64,000 nucleotides of DNA. Origin: Dirofilaria immitis (Eukaryota; Nematoda; Chromadorea; Rhabditida; Onchocercidae). The notes under the pieces are model-generated. The model was not told the DNA's origin. It saw only the letters and a program-made list of their open reading frames with translations, and ran no database searches. Positions 52,401 to 64,000 of this stretch are shown here, in pieces. The stretch covers positions 1,240,001 to 1,304,000 of the forward strand of contig JAKNDB010000107.1 of assembly GCA_024305405.1 (NCBI GenBank), given 5' to 3'. The translations under genes and the position numbers were made by a program. Position 1 is the stretch's first letter. The number at the start of each line of letters is the position of its first letter.

Positions 52401-53856
52401 AAATGGCATATGCAGTAAAATTTGCAATATATGGTTGATAAACTTGTTATATTCAAATGCTAAATCAACAAAAGTTGCCCTTTGACCCGTTAAACTATTG
52501 CATTAACCGTTCGATGATTGAGTTAAGAATTAATTTCCGATCATTTTATTTCATCGAATTATTTAATTTCTTTTTTTGCTAAACAACCGGTATTGCTGTT
52601 TAGAAACGAATAAGCAAGTCATACTCTCGAAAGAATTTAAATTTAATATCCTTTTTCGAAATATATTAATTTCAATTATCAATTAAATTAATTCCATTAG
52701 TAATTTTTATTGAAAAAGAAAACAAAAATGATTAAAAATTTTAATTAAAAAAGAAAAAACGAAGGAAATTTTACATATTATTTATTATCTTACTACTACA
52801 CTTACCTTTTCTAAATAATTCTCGATAATGAATATGAATCGAATGATAAGTAAATTTAATTTTATGAATATCTTTCTGATAATCGTAAAAATTAAATTAA
52901 ATTATCTTTTCATTTTTCATTTATCCTTTTTGCAAAATCAAACTATTTCGATAAAATTTTTACAAGATAACAAATTCCTTATCAATCTTTATAATTCATA
53001 ATAATAAGAATGCAAATGTAGACTGTAACAGATCCTCTTTCATCTTTTTTAATTTTATCATTTATACTGATACGGTAATTGCAATTGCAACAGTATCAGT
53101 ATTGATAAATCGAAGAGTTATATTTGCTTTAAAAAAAAAAAGCAATGCTCTTCGAGAATAATATAAAGATATTTTGAGGTAAAGAAAAAGAAAGATCAAT
53201 CGTTTTTAGAAAAACTGAAACTTAAGAAATAATTATAATGCTTGGGTTATTCAATGTAGTTATTCAATGCAGATATGATATAAATTGATTATCAGTTTAT
53301 TAAAATTATAATTGTATTGCACTAATCAGTTTAAAAATTGATAGCAACTTAAAAACGATAGTCTTTAAATTGATAAATTATTTCAGAATCGATTTAAAAG
53401 AAAAGTTTATATTTTTGGTTCGAGAATAAATTCAATACACCTTCATCTATTAAGATAAATTACATGAAGTGATAATGATAGTCAAAAATGGTGATAGAAT
53501 GTAGTGATAAGAAGATGATAATTATGATGGATAACATAATAGCTTCTTTCCATGCTATGATACGATACGATACGATACGATATAAGGTAAGATAAATGAA
53601 GATGATGATTATTGACTAACTAACCACTGCTACTGAGACTTGACTTGCGTGAAATTGGTGTTATCGGTGGGGATACAACCGGTACAGGTGGTGGAAGCGC
53701 TGAATTGAATCGGAAGGTGAATGATGTTTGTGTGAAACGGCGCAAAGACAACGCTGCATTGGTTGTTCCCATCAGACTAAGTTCAATGTGTTGCAGACTT
53801 TCCTTGCCTCAGGCACACTTCAAACAACTATCATCATCATCATCATCATCATCATT

Positions 53857-53888
<32 letters not shown>

Positions 53889-54031
53889 TTTCATTATCAT
53901 CCAGCCGTTATTATTCTTCACCTTCATCATCTCTAGCAACAACAACAATGACAACAACAACAACAATAACAATAACAACAACAACAACAATAGCAATAAC
54001 AACAGCAGCAGCAGCAGCAGTAGTAGTAGTT

Positions 54032-54106
<75 letters not shown>

Positions 54107-56676
54107 ATAGTAGTAGTAGTAGTTAGTAGTAGTAATAGTAGTAGTAGTAGTAATAATAATAATGAACAACAGCAACAATAACAATAATAGTAATGTCAAT
54201 ATCAATATCGATAATAACAATACTTAATTATTGACTTATATGAATAACTCAATTAGTGTGTGATAATCGTTGCTTCGACTAAAAACTCATTTAAATAATA
54301 CGGCAGCTGCAAATGTATTTACTTTAGTAAGGTAATCATTGATGATGAATGCAACGATGAAATGAATCATTATTGCATGCTAAAAGTTTGTTATTGATAA
54401 AATTATTTGACTTACTTTCATCATGATAGATGTTGCATGATGTTGTCATGATTGCATACTGCATGCTGTTGCATGATAACATGCATATATAACATTGTTG
54501 ATGCAATATTGATTGATTAAATTTAAAATTTACTAAAAGCCTAAGCCTAATGAGCATCGAATAGAAAAATAATAATTCATCAATCTATCTATCTACATCT
54601 GTTGTTTATTGTTTAATAATAATTTTGCTATTTATTATTAACTTTTTTTTTTTTTTATTTTTCAATCTTCTTCTCATCAGAATTTTTGCCAATAATTATC
54701 AATGTTTGCATTTTATAAGACTAAAGACTATGTTCTATTACAGAAAGTTTACTTTCAATATATATAGATATATATAGTAGTTTATTTAGCAATATTAGTT
54801 AATTATTCTCGACTTTTATTTCCCATCAAAAAAAAAAAAAAAAAAAAAAAACGAAAAACGAAAAATGAGAAATGAATTTATAAACATTTAATTGTTTAGT
54901 TAAGAAATTATTTTAGCTATTCGATTAATTGAAGAAAAAAATTCTTTATTGAAGCATAGCTTATTCTAAAATAATCTTAATTACTCTTTATTTGTTATCA
55001 TTATCATTTCATATGTGAAAAAGTTTTTAGCGAAGAATCAATTTAACATCTAAATGACATAGTTTTTTTTTTTTTTTTTCATAAACTTCGATTTCTTATC
55101 AATTAATTATTTGGAATGAACTAATTAAGTTTTCTATTATAACTAAAAAATAATTTATATATATATATATAGCTATCCTTTTATTTCTTCGAGAAAATTA
55201 TCATATTCAATGATATTATCATATTTGGAAAAATTTTTCTACATATGATATGCTTAGATATAGAGAAAACATAATTTATCGCTAATAGGCTCATTTATAG
55301 TTTCATATTTTCTCTCAAAAATTCAACATTTGGCTATCAAATCAGTTTCAATTAAAAAACTCTCTTAAAATGATTAAAAATATTGAGAAGTCTCGCATTA
55401 TTGGAATAAAAAAAAATTGCATTTATGCAAAATTTTAAAAAATGATAAAATTTTTATTTTACTGTTTCACTTTACCATCATCCTCATCATCATCATATCA
55501 CTATTACTATCACTATATCAATATTATTTATCACTATTACCCATAATTATTACTATTTTCTTAACAACAACAAATAATAATTTACAATGGCCCGAGATTA
55601 GAAAAGAATATGAATAAATAGGATTGAAAATTAAAAAATTATTTTTTCAATTTTTGTAAAAGTTGAATTTGAAAAAATTCACTAAAAATATGCTTAGGAA
55701 ATCTATTCATATTTCATGATAATAATTTTAATAATTAATGAAATATAAAATTTGCATATACAACGTTACCATCTGCTTTTATTTTTACGGTAAGCTACCG
55801 TAAAATTACCAAAGCGATGCATCAGAAATATTTCTGAGTAATCGGTGGGAAGAAAATGGAAAGGGATTATTTCATGAGAAGATGAATGCAAGAATCAGAA
55901 GGCATTTAATAATTCAAATAAAATCTGAAGTTAAAAAATAAATCTGACTACTAAAATTAAATTTTCAAATTTATCATTGCATCAATAAAATTTAATAAAA
56001 TCGAATTGCATTTCAATTTGTTGATATTGTAAAATTGAAATGATAAATGATAAGATTATATTCGTCCTTCCAAAAATCTTTTTCGTTTGAATATTTTCGT
56101 AATTTATTTATTTTCTCTTTATTTTTAATGTTTACTTATTTTTAGCTTTTTCTAACAATAGGCTATGATGAAATGAGAAATTATGGAATTTTCAAAAGTT
56201 TTCTTTAAAAACAAAATCGCTTTGAAATTAGGAACAAATTGTTCGGAAAAAAGCAAAAAAAAATTGAAATTTCATTTTAGGAATAACGAACGACAAGGAA
56301 AAGATTTAAATTTCAAAAATATATAAAATTCTTTTAGAATTTTCAATTTTAATTTATGCTTAAATCATTGATGTCAAATAATTAGATTAGAAAGCACTGG
56401 CTGCAAAAAACAATGCAATTAACTAAAACGTACAGCTGAATTCATTGAATTGCTTGATACTCATTCGAGAATATTATGTATGATCACTCGAGAATATGTT
56501 ATTGCTTATTAAAGCTCTAACAAATAAAGACTATTCAAGTCTTCCCTAAATTTGCTTCATGTATTCAAAATTTAAACTGATTTTTAGTTTGGGATAGAAT
56601 GGTTCTTAGTTTCGGATAGAATGTTGAAATTAAATAAATAATTTCTTTTTTTTTTTTTTTGATGAATGATGATAAT

Positions 56677-56731
<55 letters not shown>

Positions 56732-59700
56732 TAAAGCTAAATTTTCAATTAATATTTAACATTTCTGATGATAGCAAATTTTATTTAAACTAATATACTA
56801 AAACTATAGCAAAATCTTTAATTGAAATTCATAGAGAATTATATCGATTAAAATTGATATGTAAATAATTATGATGTCGAGAGTGTATGAATAATTTCGT
56901 TATTTTGATAATAAATTGATATGTGAATAATTTTGAAAAATAAATAAGAAATTTAATCAGATTTCTAAAACTTACTAAATATTAAATTTAAATTAAGCGA
57001 GGAAAAAACGAATCGCACAAAAATTTTTTCAGTAATATAATTCGTTTTGAAATTTAGAAAAAGAAAAAATTCTTTAAAACTTGATATCTATTAATTTGAT
57101 TTAAATTATTTACTTTTTACAAAACATTATGTCTTTCAGTCAGTTTTGAAATAAAGCGTTCATTTTACGATAATCAATTCCAATTTTAAGTTCCGATTAC
57201 TTAATTTTTTTTTTTGATTTTATCCGATGAAGTAACATTTTGACATTTTAGCAAAAAATAGTTTTAACCATAATGTAAGAAAAAAAAATTTGGTGGTAAG
57301 TTAAATATTTCTATTAGATGAAATTCGATTAAAATTTGAATTTTCAAATTTTAATCGAATTTATTTATAGAAAGAAATGAAATTTTCAGCAATTATTTTG
57401 TAAATATTATCTTTTTAATAAAATATTTAAGCCATTCCAATATATATACATTTTTATAAATTTTATAAATCAATTCGAATTATATTTATATAAAATTGAA
57501 AGGCCGTAAAAATTTTTAATAAACTTTCAACAATGCAAATTTTACTAATTTCCTCAAAATATTCGTTTCACATAATTTTCCATAATTTTAAACAAAATAA
57601 ATTGTGGAATTTTTTGAGGAAAGTGCACGGACGTAAAATTAGTATTTCCAAAATGTTACTTTGAAATAATTTTTGAAAATTAAATTCCAAAATTTTCGTT
57701 TGACATATTAATTTTTCTAATATTAAAATTAATTTTAAACATTGCATAAAATATATATTAATTAGAATAAAAGAAAGAGAAATTCTGAAAAGAAAAAACA
57801 TTTTAATAGAAATCGGTAGGCAGGTATCGACAAGATATGAGCTGAAAGATAGGATAAAATTGAAATTTATTGAAAAAGTTTCGAAAATATTTTTGAAATA
57901 AATTTCGAACAAAATTTTTAAATATCAGTAAATTGTCAAATGATAATTCTCGAAAAGAATCTATTCTAATAGAAAATAAAATTTACACATTTGCAAAATG
58001 GCAAAACAAAGTTTAGAAGAATCGGAAACGAATCGATAAAAGAATATATATTAGTATTCTTAGTTGTAATATTGAATGATAAATCTATTGAATAATAACT
58101 TATGATGATTGAGCAAATCATGATATAATTAAATTTTATTGATAATAGTTTTTGACAGATGACGCTAGCTTATCATAATTATTTTACATTGCAACATGAA
58201 TCATAACATCTTGTTATATTTTCGTTCAACTAGCAAATCCCTGAAAATAAAATTTTCATATCATTGAATCATAATTTTGATATTTTATTAATGAATCAAC
58301 GATAAGTGATTATAATAAACGGATGGCATAGAGATTAATCGAAGATTAGCGGAAATAACACATTATTATGGCTGGTATTAATATATGACGAGAATCGAAA
58401 TATCGAGAATGCGAAGCATGTCGTATGATATTATAAATTTTTCAAATTGAAGTTAAGAGCAGGTGAAAAATAAGTTTCAAAAGTTATTCCAAGAAGGATA
58501 TGATAAAAACTTATTTTACTAGAAATCTATGTAAAATTAAAAGGAGTAATAGAAAGACATATGAAGTAGTTTTAGGAGTAGTTTTACAGGAAAATAATAA
58601 AAATGTTGAAATTGGTTTTAACTTATTATAAATGTTTTTTTTCCTTGAATTTAGTCTTAATTATTCCGTAGAATTATTGAGAAAAGGAAATAATTTCGAT
58701 AAGACACGAAATGAAAATATAAATTTGTAAGGTTTGAAAAAAAAAACAAAATTAAATATTTGATTAAAATTGATAACAAAAAAAAACTGAAATATTTATT
58801 TTAAAATATCTTTCATATTTAACAGTTAAACGATTTTTTCTTTTTCCAAATCAATTATCGTTTAAATGTAATCTTTGCTTATTTATTATTGCTAATTCAA
58901 ATTAATTATTTACTTTAACGTTTATCTAATTATTTACTTTAATTTATTCAATTTGAACAATTTCACAAATAAAAAAATTTATAATTAAAAAAAAAAATTT
59001 CAAATTAAAAACCAAAAATTGTATTCTCGAAGTTATTATTATTATTATTGTATGTTTTTGTTGAAATTGCATAAATTTATAATAAAATAAACAACGATCA
59101 TTGGATGTAATTTATTTGTTTATCATGTTGTTTACTTGTTTTACTTTTAACTGATTGATTTTTTTTTTTTAAAACATTGAAATATAAATAATGCAACATT
59201 GATCATGTAATGATCAAAAATAATTCAAATAAATTTGCTAATTAATTTGAACTTTTAGATCGAAAAATTATAAATTTATTAGATGCCCAGATGGAGGGAA
59301 AAGTACAGTATATATTTGCATGAATGAAATTTATTTTTAATTAATCATTATTATTATTATTAATACAACTAAGAAATGTGAAACCAAAATTTTAATTCAA
59401 GAAGTTTCTTATCGAAAGATTCTCAGGAAATAAACTTTCTTATTATTTAACTGTAGAAGTGTGATAGATGAGAAACTGATAAAAGTTATATTACTTTTTT
59501 TTTTTTTTAATAATATCATGGATCATCTACTTGCAAAAAAATCACTTCTTTGATCATTTGAAGAGATCAAAGTTGCCATTTTAGAAACTCATAAAAGTCC
59601 ATGTTTAAAATTATGTGTTGTGAGTTGACACATGCTTATCTCTTATTTCAATCTTACTCTTTCAAGTTTAATATTTTTTTCGCTTTGTCTTCCGCTCTCT

Positions 59701-59942
59701 TTCTCATGCTACAAAAATCTTACGGTAGAAGTGAAATTGTTCGAATCACTAACATTTTTGCATCACAATTGAATTCATCAAATTAATTTGCATACCTAGA
59801 TATATAACTTACCATTTTCAGCTTGTTCAATGGTACCAACTTGTTGTGTTGATTTTGTACATGATGATAGATGATGTAATGATGGTGATCGGATTAATTG
59901 ATTATAAGCCTGATAAGTAGCACCGGCTCCTGTTGAACCCAT
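43333..59942 (-). CDS. Two-pore-domain potassium channel subunit (TWK/K2P family)
   Basis: Leak K+ channel of the plasma membrane, in nematodes mostly neuronal or muscular. Exons (minus): 59813-59942 (first exon 1a), 47369-47481, 46894-47001, 46588-46695, 46010-46178, 45657-45885, 45347-45496, 44649-44739, 44167-44363 and 43402-43522, with read-through to a stop at 43333. Phases agree; ~494 residues. TM1: PHVGLITLLLTYIAIGASVF. Then WLEADNELQ and a long extracellular cap helix region. First filter: TVITSTGYDHVTPSTDPGR. TM2: FTVFFGLVGIPLMFITAADI. A cytosolic loop carries DDDDSIDSR. TM3: IASYFGLIIGYCAIGSMLF. Second filter: FNTITTIGLGN. TM4: LVIAYVIIGLAVITASLDLC. The filters TSTGYD and TIGLGN mark the TWK class. 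The C-terminal tail (RPSKERITLEDLKRFLEVQE, NVHIFRWIEDA) is followed by a donor-like GTATGT, so a further 3' exon is possible. No frame break is seen. Confidence 0.93.
45019..45330. repeat. Tandem array of 35-bp half-units in two alternating types, about nine copies
   Basis: Type A is like CTTTGATATGATAATGGCAT plus TTGCTTACTGTTTA; type B is like TTTTTAATATGATAATGATA plus TTTATTTACTGTTTA. They alternate A-B-A-B. The array lies in the channel intron between the TM3 and second-pore exons. Confidence 0.9.
46799..46837. repeat. (TA)n microsatellite
   Basis: Perfect TA run in the intron between the TM1 exon and the next exon of the K+ channel. Confidence 0.9.
49435..49539. repeat. (GAT)n microsatellite with ATGATATGATG interruptions
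   Basis: Nearly continuous GATGATGAT, broken twice by 'gatatgatg' and then by GATAAT units. Confidence 0.95.
50125..50330. repeat. Three imperfect direct repeats of ~65-70 bp
   Basis: Units contain ATAGTTTAAATAGATTTAAG, AATACYTGAAATYTTCYCGAT and a following CCGATTTTAGTKTYCAATRAT element. First intron of the K+ channel. Confidence 0.75.
51774..51848. repeat. (ATC)n/(ATT)n microsatellite
   Basis: Runs of CATCATCAT, then TTATTATTATC repeats, in the first intron of the K+ channel. Confidence 0.9.
53558..53582. repeat. (GATAC)n short tandem repeat
   Basis: Five-base unit, about five copies, 43 bp from the 3' edge of the alternative first exon. Confidence 0.85.
53625..53772 (-). CDS. Alternative first coding exon (1b) of the K+ channel
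   Basis: Reading on the minus strand from ATG 53772: MGTTNAALSLRRFTQTSFTF, then RFNSALPPPVPVV and SPPITPISRKSSLSSSG, ending at a GTTAGT donor. The exon ends in phase 1, as does exon 1a at 59813-59942 (MGSTGAGATYQAYNQLIRSP ... IEQAEN). Both therefore join in frame to the common second exon (ETVGKVKWDEYP). The region is markedly more GC-rich than the surrounding intron. The Ser/Pro/Arg-rich sequence suggests a distinct cytosolic N-terminus with possible phosphorylation sites. Inferred from frame, phase and composition. Confidence 0.7.
53829..54178. repeat. Compound trinucleotide tract (ATC)n-(AAC)n-(AGC)n-(AGT)n
   Basis: About 60 bp of CAT/ATC repeats, unique spacer, AAC/AAT repeats, five AGC, then ~40 AGT units and AAT/AAC units. 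It begins 57 bp upstream (transcriptionally) of exon 1b. The apparent long frames here (poly-Ser, poly-Val, poly-Tyr) are products of the repeat. Confidence 0.95.
56674..56729. repeat. (GAT)n microsatellite
   Basis: About 18 perfect GAT units in the first intron of the K+ channel. Confidence 0.95.
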
Positions 59943-62900
59943 TATATTTGTTGCTTTCGGAAAGCTTCGCTTAAAATTGAACTTTTTGAAATGAACACAA
60001 GAAACGATATTGTTTGTTACCTTCCTTTCTCTGTCTTATATTTATATGGCAGTTTATCAGAAAATTATTTACGAGAAGTAAGGAAGAAGAAATGTTACAA
60101 CTTTAGCAAATATCCCATTCGAATATAGTTTGCAGTATCAATTTCACATAACTTTAACGTAGAAAATATGTAAAAATTTTATGCAGTTGCTTGCAATAAC
60201 GGCAAAAATAAAACTTAGCGATGACATCAAAATCGCATCGATACAATTCGAGAAGATAGCAGAAGAACAGAAATAAAATAAAATAGTATTTTTACGATTT
60301 ATTTCAGACTATTATTTGAGAATGGATATAGGTAAATAAACGGGAGAAGGAAAAAAAAAAGACATCAGCAAAAATTATTCCTTTTCTATGCTGCGATACA
60401 CTTAATCGAATTATATCGCTTTTTAGAAGCTTTCAGAAAACCTTCAAGTCCTTTCCATTCTCGAACTATCGCTAGTTAATTCGAGAGCATTGATATGATT
60501 CAATTATATTTCATCCAGATGTTTCATAGTTTAGCTAGCCTTTTCCTCTTCCATCGTTCCTTTATCTTTTTAAGAAATCATTATGATGAAATTTGTAATG
60601 ATGCGCAAAATAACGCATATCGCAAGAGAGAAGCAATAAGTAAAGATATTATGAGCATTTTAAAATTATTAAATAATTTATGCAATAAATTGATAAAACC
60701 AATTAGCGAATATCGTATATCGCAAGACAAAAGCAATTTAATTATGTGCCATTATTTTGATGTTGTTAACTAACTGATAATTTATCCAATAAATCATTGA
60801 TAGCTGATAGCAATTCCTATTGCTTTACAACATAGCGCAAAGCAGAAACCATTTTTCATTTTTAAGAGAAAAGCTAAAATCACAATGTTGAAGAATAACG
60901 ATGTAAATTTTAACGTTCATAAATATTAATTGTTTTATTATCATTCAATATCATTATATTTCAGAAATAGCAATTATTACTGTACTTTATATATTACTGT
61001 AGTTGATAGCAGATAATTAAAGAATATATATATATTCATTTGTCATATTTATATAGCGTAAAGTTAAATTACTGGAAATAATTCATTAATCAATTTTTCA
61101 ATTACCAAAATTATAATTTCTGTAATCTATACTTCCAATATTTTCCATAATCTTAACAACATTGCTTACAGTACTTAAATAACAATTTGTTTTACAGTAT
61201 TTAAATATCATACTGTTTCATAATATAGTTTTCATTCTTTCATTAAAAACAATTAATTGACAAATTATTTTTTTATCGTAAGACGATTACGAATGGCTAT
61301 TATTACTTCGTATATTTTTATTGTAATATATCTAAATTAGATGATAATTTTAATGCATGTTTGAAAGATCGTAATCTTCAATAATTTAATAGTAATAATC
61401 GCTCAGAGATATCCATTTTTTATTGTGTTTCTGAAAATTCACAATCTTATCGTTACGATTCACAGGTTTTAATGATTCTGTATTATGCTTCTGGTATATA
61501 TCATCAATGTATGGCAATTTGAATTTTCTCACACATCTGTGTTTCATTTTTTAACACAAAACTGAAGTTTTAGAATATTCTCTTCTGAAGAAAAATGATT
61601 CTGTTTCCTCTCTGATTGTAACTGTTAAGCTATAAGTTTCTATCAGCAGACAAGATAATGATTTTTATGGTCTAATTCGGTATGATAATAAGATCTCTTA
61701 TAAGAAAATATGATTCGATCATCGCTTAGGTGATCGAATCATTATATGTCATATCTTAATAGAAAACTGTAAGCACTAATATTTAAATAATTTAATTCAG
61801 ATAAAAAATTTAGGACAAACTATAAAATCCAATTAAAAAAAAAGAAACATTCCATAATTATAAGAATTCAGAAATATGAAAATCGAGAATCGGATTTGAT
61901 AAAAGCACCTGTTGTTGTGTATAATATTATAAATTAATTAACCTATGACTAATTCTTTCTCTAACGAACGAAGAATCTAAAGTACTCGAGAAATCAAAAA
62001 TCTTGAAAGAAATGTTGAAGAAATTTATACGATAGCAAAATTGTTGAAATTTAAAAAAAAAAAAAAATTAGCTGATAAGAAATTTTAATGAGCTAAGAAA
62101 AAAAAAAAAGAAATCATTGATCGGATCTATTTATATTTCATGTGGCTTAATTAATTCTACCATTTCATATCATTATATTTGATCGTCCATTTATATTTAC
62201 ATCTTGATGGTAGATTGGAGATTCGAGAAATAGATCTTAGGATAAATTCAATAACTTTTAAACTAATATTAACCTGAATGATAATAGGTTAAGGCTAAAG
62301 TGATATGGATCGAAAACAATATAATATCTTCACAGATATATTCACACTTCATTGCAACTATATTTTATAATACATTTTATAAATTATTTCTACACACGCA
62401 AATTCATAATCTACAGTACTTCTTTAAATTATCAATATTCAAAAATAGAGCTAATTTAAATATCAATGGAAAACTTATTTGTTGAATCAATCCAATACTC
62501 TCGTCGAGAATTTTACAAATTCACATAACTTCAATTTCTAGGAAACTTTTTACAGTAATAGAAAATTAAAAATTTTATACAATTAATTGTTTATTAGAAA
62601 TATTAATTAAAATAAAAAAATATGTGAAAAATTTTGCAAATTTTTAAAAGTTTTAAAATAATTATATTCCTATACATATGTATATAATTCGAGAATTGTT
62701 CATATAAACTATTTTTGAAGGTACTGCTCATAATCCTTCGTCTTCTAATAATCGAGACTGAAGAAAAAAAAACTTATTGTCTAAAAATCTTCCATCATAA
62801 ATTCAAGAATGTATATTTCTTCTGCATGAAAAAATTTTAATTTATCTTTCAGTGATCCATAAATTAGAATTTCTATCAACATAAAGAAAAAAAATTAGCT

Positions 62901-63913
62901 TAGAAATGAATTTTTCATTTATATTCGAGAAAATACAATGCTCGAAAAATAGCAGTTATCATAGGCTTTTTTTTTTTTTGGCTCGCATGCCATAATTAGG
63001 AAACTGGGGACAAAACTTGTAATAATTATTATTTCACTATTATTAAAAGTATATTTTTATTATATTAAAGAAATTATATTCATTGATATTTATATAAGTG
63101 AATGTTGATGAATTAACAATCAATAAATCCTAATGATCGAAATTATAAATATGATAAATTTTTGTTAATTACTTAAAATTACTAATTTTAGAATGTGATA
63201 AATTGTGATAAATGATAACAAAAATAATTTCAGATTTTATGATATGATTAATCATCTAATATTGAATGTATTGATAATTTAAGATTTAAAATTAATTATT
63301 TCAAACTAATCAAATTGTTGAAATGAATGATTGAAGTGAGAATGCGAACTTGAAAAGCCTTATCACAAAAAGAGAGAGAAAAAAAATTTGTCAAAGCCTA
63401 AAAACTTCATTCAAGAGCTAAAAATAAGATGAATTGAGCAATGGCCTTTCTTAGTGCAAATAATGTTGACGATGAATGCTAAAAATTGATAGATATACAT
63501 AGGAAAAACATAGCCTGAATCTTATCTTGACAAATATCTATCTAATCTACGATTATTTGTCAACCATATATGGTAGATGTTCAAATATCTTTTGTCGAAG
63601 AGATGTGCAATTTTCTAAAAAGCAATTCGAGAATGTCACAGCATTCATTGAAGAACATTTGGAATACTGCTAATAGGATAATACTGGTTTGAAAAATATT
63701 TATTTCTCTATTGATATAAATGACAATGGAAAATGCTCCTGGAATTTCTCAATTTCTCCTCCTTCTTTTATTCGTTTTGGATGAAGCGAACATTTTATTT
63801 TTCTTTTTCTTGGCTCTTTGGCCAATTGATTTAGACTGATTTCACATAACAAACCATTGATGTCTGGCTTCTGTCCAATATTTATTATGTATACTGACTG
63901 CTATTACTAAAAT

Positions 63914-63974
<61 letters not shown>

Positions 63975-64000
63975 CATTTTATATAATAATAAAATAATAA
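59943..64000. other. Upstream region of the K+ channel, no gene supported
   Basis: 4 kb of AT-rich sequence upstream of exon 1a. The first few hundred bases probably contain its promoter. Short frames (for example 60495-60773) lack recognisable motifs and coding-like composition. The only clear structure is the dinucleotide repeat at the window end. Confidence 0.5.
63917..63975. repeat. (CA)n-(TA)n compound microsatellite
   Basis: 21 CA units (63917-63958) passing into TA units up to about 63975. Confidence 0.95.

Larger units (their letters stand above)
47482..59812 (-). other. ~12.3-kb first intron of the K+ channel gene
   Basis: Contains the alternative first exon at 53625-53772 and many microsatellites (listed separately). 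The rest is AT-rich sequence with T- and A-runs and no other gene I can support on either strand. Confidence 0.7.

Noticed and set aside
52731..52811. Exon-like segment with good donor GAAAAG|GTAAGTG (minus strand) in the K+ channel first intron
   Set aside because: Its open frame has no ATG and the possible acceptor gives a phase that hits a stop after exon 1a or 1b.
53645..54220. Long open frames on both strands (up to 178 codons)
   Set aside because: They encode poly-Ser, poly-Val, poly-Asn or poly-Tyr from trinucleotide repeats; no gene structure.
60495..60773. 92-codon plus-strand frame
   Set aside because: Composition equals the surrounding AT-rich DNA; no motif, no upstream signal.
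1..64000. Wolbachia or other bacterial inserts, transposons, tRNA or rRNA genes
   Set aside because: Looked for long uninterrupted GC-richer frames, transposase motifs and tRNA B-box-like GGTTCGA contexts; none convincing was seen by eye. A tRNA scan and a protein search would settle this.

Overview
The window reads as a nuclear contig from a nematode, most likely a spirurid or filarial-type (clade III) worm. It is very AT-rich. Genes are split into short exons with GT...TTTCAG-type introns, several start codons sit directly behind splice-acceptor-like sequence (as expected with spliced-leader trans-splicing), and one gene pair looks like an operon. The species call is inference; the gene identities come from translated motifs. 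I saw no bacterial (for example Wolbachia), viral or transposase sequence.

Layout. 1-971 (+): 3' part of ribosomal protein L19. 1367-3674 (-): B9D1/MKSR-1, a ciliary transition-zone protein. 6154-15208 (-): an LMX1-class LIM-homeobox gene (lim-6 type) with a 6.1-kb intron holding a 97-bp minisatellite. 16416-17742 (+): RNA polymerase II subunit RPB11, followed 68 bp later by 17811-19958 (+), an Iwr1/SLC7A6OS-like polymerase II import factor. 20929-21223 (-): the small APC/C subunit CDC26, head to head with 21774-33537 (+), a complete cyclin-G-associated kinase/auxilin (kinase, PTEN-like, C2, linker, J domain). 34919-35155 (-): a possible small unknown gene. 35344-41408 (+): the E3 ligase COP1 (RING, coiled coil, WD40). 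43333-59942 (-): a two-pore potassium channel with a ~12-kb first intron and at least two alternative first exons. 59943-64000 holds no gene I can support.

Functional themes. RPB11 and Iwr1 both serve RNA polymerase II and are probably co-transcribed. CDC26 and COP1 belong to ubiquitin-ligase systems. The LIM-homeobox gene and the K+ channel are likely neuronal, and both carry the large repeat-rich introns that make up most of the non-coding DNA.

Main caution. Six of the nine identified genes have coding frames broken by single-base deficits, ten sites in all. Nine lie in runs of 4-5 A/T and one in a run of four G. At every site one added base restores strong family similarity. The one-sided bias points to homopolymer under-calling in the assembly rather than to pseudogenes. 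One defect in the LIM-homeobox gene is different: a 16-bp tandem duplication that cuts off the conserved LMX1 C-terminal tail.
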